Both the position numbers and the translations under genes were made by a program. A stretch of DNA of 64,000 bases, taken from contig JASAMV010001561.1 of NCBI GenBank assembly GCA_030248065.1, positions 1-64,000 on the forward strand, written 5' to 3'. Source of the stretch: Rhynchonema sp. JSB1_4. Its lineage: Eukaryota > Nematoda > Chromadorea > Monhysterida > Xyalidae. This document shows, piece after piece, positions 48,101 to 57,100 of this stretch (positions are counted from its first letter, which is position 1; each line of letters opens with the position of its first letter). A model generated the notes under the pieces. The model saw only the letters and a list, made by a program, of their open reading frames with translations, did not search any database and had not been told where the DNA came from.

Positions 48101-51100
48101 CAAAAAGCAGCCACTGGAAACAAATTAGTTGTTCTGAATAAGCGCGCCGCATCTGCAGACATTTTTATTCATGTCTCACATGCTTATACAAAGTGCGGGC
48201 ATATATGGGAAATTGATTGAAACCTCATATTCGATGTGAATCCTAAGCTAAGCCCCAGGGGGCGTACTTGGCATTCTCCGGTACGGGTACCTGAATTCTC
48301 CAAATAGAGCCCCTGTGAATGATGCTCTCAAGGCACTGAATGAAATGAAAAGTTTTTGTTCATGATCCTGCGCCAGTATACGTACAACTTGTATGTACAC
48401 ATGGTGCCTATTCGTTTCCATACGCTCTGTATAACCGTTTCACAGATTGGTGGGGCTACAATATAGAAAACTATGGTGCCGAAGAAGCATGCCCTGACCT
48501 ATCATTTAAAAAAACTGATGTCCATCACTTCTTTATGAGTCATTTTGGCGGTCGAACTAAGCGCCGCAGGCGCGATTTTGGGAAATTTGACCCAACTTAG
48601 AAAAAATTTTCAAAAATTTATGCCTCAAAAAGGCCATTTTTGGAAGAATTAGGCGATTTTATTTTTCCGAAAAACTCGTGTTTTTAATTTAAAAAAAACA
48701 GAATATCTGGCTCTTCAAAAAAAATTCTTTTTTTTAAAATTTTTTTTAATTAACCACTGTTTTTTTAAACAACCCTGCATGCGTCTATGTAAAGGGTCAC
48801 TGATTCGAATTAATTATCTCTTTCATAAAACATATTTTTTGGCCAAACCATCAATTTTTTTTGAATGGTTTGAAGCCTTTTTCTGCCATTATTCTAGTCC
48901 TCCGAGTCCACTGAAGTTCTTCAATTTGAATCACCATCACTTTTTCGTGTTGGACGTGTGTGCTAATCAGTGATGTTGCATATGCGCTATATAAAAAAGA
49001 TCACTGATTCTGGTTCACTGTCTTATACTCTTGCAAAACAAAAATTGCATACTTTTTGGCCAAATCATCATTTTTTGATTGATTTGAGTGATGTAGCATG
49101 CGTCCAGGGTTGAAAAAAAATCTTTTTATTAGAGCACTGTTTTTTAAAAAAAAACACAAAAACAATATTTTTTTTTGAAAAAATTTTTTTAATTAGAAAA
49201 AGTAGCGCAAACGTCGTTTCAGGTGAAATGGAGGCGCTACACAAAAATTTTTGAAAACTCAAAATTTTTCGTCACGTGACCCCTCCCGTGGGGTCATCAA
49301 CGCATGTACGAAGGCGATTCGGTTATTCTAACAGGATCTGAACGTGACGTGGGCCCGACACGACCATTTTATTATCAGTGTTTGTCGGTAGTATAAATAT
49401 CACGCGGACGTGGTGGCGGGCGACTAATTGCGTAGATTGTCGAAGAATACTAAATTTCACGTGCCAAACATAGATGATAATGATATGATTCAACGACCAT
49501 AGGAAACGATTACCGTTTATGTATTGTAGCTGGTAAAGTTCTGATCAAAGGAGTGATGTACCGGAGAATTCCAAATATGCTCCTCCAAAAAGCAGCCACT
49601 GGAAACAAATTAGTTGTTCTGAATAAGCGCGCCGCATCTGCAGACATTTTTATTCATGTCTCACATGCTTATACAAAGTGCGGGCATATATGGGAAATTG
49701 ATTGAAACCTCATATTCGATGTGAATCCTAAGCTAAGCCCCAGGGGGCGTACTTGGCATTCTCCGGCACGGGTACCTGAACTCTCCAAATAGAGCCCCTG
49801 TGAATGATGCTCTCAAGGCACTGAATGAAATGAAAAGTTTTTGTTCATGATCCTGCGCCAGTATACGTACAACTTGTATGTACACATGGTGCCTATTCGT
49901 TTCCATACGCTCTGTATAACCGTTTCACAGATTGGTGGGGCTACAATATAGAAAACTATGATGCCGAAGAAGCATGCCCTGACCTATCATTTAAAAAAAC
50001 TGAGGTCCATCACTTCTTTATGAGTCATTTTGGCGGTCGAACTAAGCGCCGCAGGCGCGATTTTGGGAAATTTGACCCAACTTAGAAAAAATTTTCAAAA
50101 ATTTATGCCTCAAAAAGGCCATTTTTGGAAGAATTAGGCGATTTTATTTTTCCGAAAAACTCGTGTTTTTAATTAAAAAAAACAGAATATCTGGCTCTTC
50201 AAAAAAAATTCTGTTTTTTAAAAAAATTTTTTAATTAACCACTGTTTTTTTTAAACAACCCTGCATGCGTCTATGTAAAGGGTCACTGATTCGAATTAAT
50301 TATCTCTTTCATAAAACATATTTTTTGGCCAAACCATCAATTTTTTGAATGGTTTGAAGCCTTTTTCTGCCATTATTCTAGTCCTCCGAGTCCACTGAAG
50401 TTCTTCAATTTGAATCACCATCACTTTTTCGTGTTGGACGTGTGTGCTAATCAGTGATGTTGCATATGCGCTATATAAAAAAGATCACTGATTCTGGTTC
50501 ACTTTCTTATACTCCTGCAAAACAAAAATTGCATACTTTTTGGCCAAATCATCATTTTTTGAATGATTTGATTGATGTTGCATGCGTATATATAAAGGGT
50601 AACTGATTCGAATTAATTTTCTCTTTCATAAAATATATTTTTTGGCCAAACCATCAATTTTTTGAATGGTTTGAAGCCTTTTTCTGGCTGGTTTTGCACT
50701 GACGAAAAACTCTTGATTTTGCCAACTTTTATTTGCTTTCACTAGTCAGCATCACCAAACCCAATCCCAAACTGATCCGGATATGACCATTCCACTTTCA
50801 AAACAACAGCAAACCAAGACAAATCATTATTCTTTGACTCAACGGCAAGAGCACAAGCGCTCCATTGGCGGACGTGACTTCACAAAACCGATGGCATACA
50901 AGCTACAAAAAATAGAACAACAGCCTCCCACGCAGCTGAACAACAGATACTGTAAGTCTGAGAAAAATCGCAGCAAGAAGTGACCGCCTCGCCGCGCAAA
51001 CATGGTTGCCTGCCGCACCGGAACCTTCATGGCCCGAACCGAAGCTTCAAAGCAATTTGCATGTGGAGCGACAGGAGCGCACTTAAATAGAGCCATGGCT

Positions 51101-54100
51101 TCCTGAGATTGACCGCAATTCTGTTGCTGACGGTGATAAGTCCTTTGGACCTTAGGGTAACTTGGGAGAAATCGCTGAGCACTAAATTGTCAGTCATTGG
51201 ATTACTGTATGCTGTGATCCCTCCTTTGTAGCAAACCTATGCTGATGGAGCTCAGAAATAAAAAAAGCCTTTTTCTGCCATTATTCTAGTCCTCCGAGTC
51301 CACTGAAGTTCTTCAATTTGAATCACCATCACTTTTTCGTGTTGGACGTGTGTGCTAATCAGTGATGTTGCATATGCGCTATATAAAAAAGGTCACTGAT
51401 TCTAGTTCATTTTCTCTTTCAATTCAAAAATTGCATACTTTTTGGCCAAATCATCATTTTTTGATTGATTTGTGTTATGTTGCATGCGTGCTATATAAAG
51501 GGTCACTGACAAGATTTATTTTTCTCTTTCATAATTATATATTTTTTGGCCAAATCATTATTTTTTGATTGATTTGCTCATTACTGGATTGGCGCTTTTT
51601 TCGCGTTGTAATACTGAATATTACTAAACATGTCCGACTGTGAAGGCTCTTCAACGTGAGACCTTCTAACTTTGGTACAACCCGCAGCTTCGAGTTTTGT
51701 GCCCAGCGTAATTAATGATCCCAATAAATGTTGAGCGCAGCTAAAGTTTACAGCACAAAACAAGCCACAATAAATAAAATAATTGTGTATGGTAGCTTGC
51801 ACAGAATTGCTAAAGCATGAACAGAGGGCCTTTACCTACGTCGGTTTGTTTCGTCCGTCAAACGAATTCGCGGCGAAGTTAGTTCGAAGCAACTTTTTTT
51901 AGTTTTGTAAAGTTTGTAACTCAAAAGTATATCACAATTCAGAAAATGTTATTGTAAAAACAACAGTTCCGATAAAATCGATGGCTTATTCAGAAAACTT
52001 TTTTATGAGCGCAAAAATTTCAAAATTCTGGCCCTGAGATGACTGATGTTTTAGGCTGGGGATATAAAGGCCAGTTGAACACCGTGCAGTTGACGAGTCG
52101 ATTGATATATGACTTTACCTGGAAAAAGCATTCTTGGTAAAATATTCTTTGGAAAACTTTTCCATTTCTGAAAAGTTTAACACTGATGAGTTTTTAGCTA
52201 TTTTCTCTCTCTCAAAAAATGACAAATGTTTCAATCGTTATGGCTCAGAAACTAAATGAACTCGTGTGTACTGGGTGTGGGTGGAGCACCTTTTCTATTC
52301 AAGAGCCGTTTGAGTTTTTTTTGTTATTTCCCTCGGTTTTGTCTATCCCTTGGCCGGCAGTGCATTTGCTGCTTCAACAGACACATGTTTTATAGACCGT
52401 GGAAAATGCTCTAATTGCAGATGGTAATTATGCGCGTCACTTGAGTGTAATTAAATACAATTATCCATCGCTGTGATGTTTCGCTCATGCCATATATTGT
52501 CACGCAATCTCAGTATCTGCTTCGAGATCCGAGATTTGATCGAGATCGGTTCGTTTTTGTTTTCGACAATCTTGGATCGCAGATCGTGATTGAGGATCGA
52601 ATTAGTTTTGATTTTTGTGGAAAGTTTGTGTTTGCAAACTTTTATGGAACGCTATTCTGACGACGATGTGTGCATGTTTCACGTGACCTTATTTTTTATC
52701 CAAAAGTCACCACTATAATTGCCGTCGCTGAACATTTTTGAGCGAAACAACATGCTCATGTTGTTAGGCAATGTGTTTGGGATAACTTTCGGTCAGCCTC
52801 ACAGCCTTTCCCGGACACGCTGATTTTTTGCTGATGTTGCACTTGAGCTTTATTAATACCTGCATGTAAGATAAGGCGTAAAATAATCTATGTGACACGC
52901 GTCACGTGTATACACTTTTTGACAGGAGCATCTTTCGTATTTGCGAGTGCTCCTTGAAAATCTGAGAAAGAAGTTTTTATGTGTGATTTTGATTTTTTTG
53001 TGAAATGACACATGAACACTTTTTCGTGGCCAAAATTTGAAACATTTGGCTCGCGAAATGGTTGGGAAGTAAAAATTGCCACTCGCACGATCCTTTACAC
53101 GGGTCGTAGCAAAGTCCGCATCTGCATAAAGCTTCACCGTGCACGTGCTTTCATGATTATGTTTTGTTTCCGTTGATGCTTCATGCATGATTCATAAACC
53201 AATCAATTGTGACTTGGTGGTTAGTCTAATCCAACGGCCCGTATAAAAACGGGGGGTTTTAAAATATTTTTGTCAGGGGATTCCACTTTTTTGTTGAAAC
53301 CCCCGCGCAGATCTTTGTTGATGCAAAACGAGCACTCCGCTTGCTGATGTTTCACTTGCATTGTATGAAAGCCATTCAGTTTGCCGTATCGTGGAGCATT
53401 TTTCTACGTGTCTGACACAGTACCGGAGAATACCAAATAAGTCCCCATTGCGAGGAATGATTCGAAAGCTTTCAGAATAAACCAAATCATGAGCATTTTC
53501 GGTCATGTTCATGTGCCTGTGTATAGCGGAGCTTATTTGGTAAATTATTTTTTCGAAATCACACGTCCGAAACGATTTCCAAATAAGCCCCCAGGCGACT
53601 TATCTAGGATTTTCCGGTAACACGTCTTTTTGGCGGAAGCTGCCTGATAGTGCTTATCATGACGCTAGACAAAACCTAAAATTGTGCGTCTGCGTACATC
53701 TACAAGTTTAGTCGGCATAACCAACCGTTGAATGTCGTTCGCTGAAATTTCACATCACGACACAAACAAACCACTGCTTTCCTTTTGATGCATCAGTCAC
53801 TGGTTATAATGCTAGTGTCGCCAGATATTATGCCGGTGCGATGTTACACTTGTGTTTTAAAATGCTGCAATTATCTATGAGCGGCGTAAAATATTCAAAG
53901 TGAATACTTTCGGACATATTTAAAATAAATGTTTTTTGCCCGGAGTATCCTTCGCTTCATTTGCGAATGCTCCAAAGTTATACTTTTGCACAGAGAAATA
54001 TTATGGAGGTTGCCCAGGCCATTCTTTACAAAATTCACATTTAAGTTTATTCAAATTTAAGTTTCACACAAATGGACTATAATAGCGTATATTTCACTCA

Positions 54101-57100
54101 GCGAACGTAAACACGTTCACTTTTCAGTCATCGTAGAGATAGTAGTTCACCAGGTCCTCGCATCAGTCCCACGCCACCCAGCAGAACTGACCACAATGAG
54201 ACTCTTCCACATAACAAAATAAATCTTTCCATCTCCTACCCCTCCCCCATTGCAGTACTACTACAACACGCGCACGTGTTTGGTGTCGGCCGAAAGTCGA
54301 ACCACACGACCCGATCGTTTCATTCACACGCCCGATGAGTTTATCAGCCGACACAGCTACTTCGACTACACGTGCGCCGCCAATCGTGAGTTTTGTGCTT
54401 GGTTTTCCTTCCGTGTTTTGCAGTTGGACGAGAGTAGCGCGGTTTAGCTGTAACTTTGACGACAGCACAACTCGAGGTGGTGCACCAATCAAATGGCAGA
54501 CAAGAAAGAGTCAACTCTTGTCCATTCCCATTATTATTTCGACCGGGCCTTTATCAGTGTCCATGTATGTATAGCTTGTTGGTTGGTTATTCATCCGATC
54601 ATACAGCTATTAGTCTTTACAAATGGGTGTGCAGAATTTCGCATCTCAGTGCGAGTTTCAGCCACACAAGATGCACAAACATTCTAACACATACAACGCG
54701 AGCTGTGTTGTAAACCAAAACCAGGGACAATACGAATTTTTACAGCCGCCCGACAATTGGTCTACTCGAAAGCGTCGTGTCCGCAGTATTTCTCCGGTGG
54801 CGGTGGTTTTGCGGCGCCGCACGTGAACTTCAATCAGAATGAGACGCCGGTCGAGCAAATATCGAACGCGATTTTGAACTCGATTGAGGTACACTTACAA
54901 ATATATCAGAAACCTAATTTATACGTGCTTGCGAAATACAAATGTTGGGAAAGTTCTGCCGCATGCTCAATAATATTTACCCGTTCAGGGCAGTCGTGGA
55001 AGAAACTACCGATGGGGTTATGGTATTTTGAAAAAAAAGACGCCAAAAGCGGGAATAAAACATTGAGAGGCGCGTTCGAGCTTGGCATACGTTAGGTAGT
55101 TACAGTGTACCAGGTCATTCAGAAAGTTTTCGGCTGTGCCCCACCCACCCACCGTCTGCCTTAGGTTTGTGGTTCTACTCGATGTAGTTGCCCTGACTTG
55201 CCAACACACGTTCGTATCGGCCGGTCAAGGCACGCACGCCAGAGCGGTAGAACTCTTTGTTCTTGCCTTGCAAATATTCGTCGACAGCCGACCTCAGCTC
55301 ATTGTCCGAGCTGAATCGCCTGCCACGCAAGGCTTTCTTCAAATCGGCAAACAGGTAGAAGTCGCTGGGGGCCAGGTCCTGTGAAAAGGGTGGATGATTG
55401 ATTTCGTCGAAGCCGCAGTCGCGAATGGCACGTTGCGCAACATTCGATCGATGCACTGGGGCGTTGTCGTGCAGCAGCAAAACGCCCCGGGTCAACATGC
55501 CGCGGCGTTTCTGCCTGATGGCTTCGCGTAGTTTCTGCATGAGTTCACTGTAGTAGAGTCCGGTGACTGTCTGTTTGTGCGGCAGAAAGTCCAGCAAGAT
55601 CGGACCGTCTTGGTCCCAAAAAATCGTCATCATGATCTTGCCGACCGTACGGGCAGCCCGAGGTCGGGTCTTGGTCGGTGAGTCCTTGTGTTTCCATTGT
55701 TTCGATTCGGCAGCTGTAAGTGGGTCGTAGTGGTGAATCCAGCATTCATCACCGGTCACTAATCGACCATAGAAATCATCCGGATCAGCGTTGATTAGCT
55801 GCAGATTTTCCGTTGAACAGTCGATTCGCGATGTCTTCATGTCCGGGGTCAGAATTCGGGGTACCCATTTTTGGGTCACCTTGTTCATGTGAAGATGGTC
55901 ATGGATGATGGCGAAGAGGCTGCCGTGTGAAAGGCCCAAGTCCTCAGCTAATTGTTCGTATGTAATCAATCGGTCGTCGAGGATTGCTTGTTCCACTTTT
56001 CGAATCGTTTCGTCGTTCACTGCCGTTGCCGGTCGACCACTGCGCGGGTCATCTTCAATCGACCGCCGTCCGCGCTTGAATTCACTTCTCCAATATTTGA
56101 CAGTTGACAGCGATGGAGCATCGTCCTTGTAGACATTCACCAGACGTTGATGGATTTCATTGTGATCAACGCCTTCCAGCGTCAAAAATTTGATGACGGA
56201 TCGATACTCACTTTTTTCCATTTTTTCTGAAAGCTGGAGTCGTGGGTAGTCAGCCCCCCTCCACAGGCGCTTATTTACAGCTTTGGTGTAACATCAGTTG
56301 CAGCCTACTTTGTAAACGTTGGCACAACTAACACACAACGTGTGTTTGCGCCGAGCGCCACGGTGCGGCCACAGTCGAAATCTTTCTGAATGACCTGGTA
56401 CCCTCTCCATAGTGACTGACACCATTTCGTCCGCGTGCGTTCGGCATTGAGATACAAACAATGTGCTGTGCTTTGCTGTTTATAGTTTCGGCGAATAGAG
56501 TCTACTTTGTCTGTCGTGAACCTCCATTTAGTGAATAGCAATCAATATAGTGAACGAATTTTGGTCCCCAATCTACGTACCATATAACGTATACAGTTCC
56601 GGGTGCAATTCTAGGCTGAAAGTTGAAGTCGCGTGCACGCGTGTGCACGCGACCTCCTAGTACTAAACATAGGGAGCGCACGCCAGCGCACGCGCAAAAC
56701 TTCGTGCACGCGAAGTTACTTCGACTTTTGCCTATACTTTGCACTGTTTCGCACGCGCGTGCTGCACCCGACTTCAACTTTCAGTCTAGAATTGCGCCCG
56801 GCACTGTACATATACTTCCCTGTTGCTGTGAGTGAACAAAACTGCGGGTCTCGATCGATTCACTATACGGCGAGCAGACTGTACCAAATGGAAGACATCG
56901 GTTTCTTGCCTCTCGTCATTCGATTTCATAACCCTCAGTGCCTTGTCTTGTGTTGCTTTCCAACCACACACTGTTTACCCCGCCCGAACCCCTCATACAC
57001 GACACACAACACAACCACCTTTCGCGCAGGACATCTCTATGGAACTAGCCCTGCCGACTGGTGATGTTTCATCGGAAGATGATAAAGAGGTGACTGACGA

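Larger units (their letters stand above)
46985..51575. repeat. Tandem satellite of alternating A/B units, interrupted by three insertions
   Basis: Units start at TGATGTTGCAT at about 46986, 47186, 47309, 47496, 47610, 48975, 49090, 50456, 50573, 51364 and 51475. Longer A units (~190 bp, with a CCTCCGAGTCCACTGAAGTT block) alternate with shorter B units (~115 bp). Both share GCTATATAAA, GGTCACTGATTC and TTTTTTGGCCAAAYCATCA. Two hAT copies and a retrocopy interrupt the array, which lies in the 8.6-kb PAN intron 20. Confidence 0.9.

Noticed and set aside
47948..48220. 90-codon frame inside hAT copy 3 as a possible transposase
   Set aside because: It runs into the nested TACCGGAG MITE and shows no hAT catalytic or dimerisation motif.
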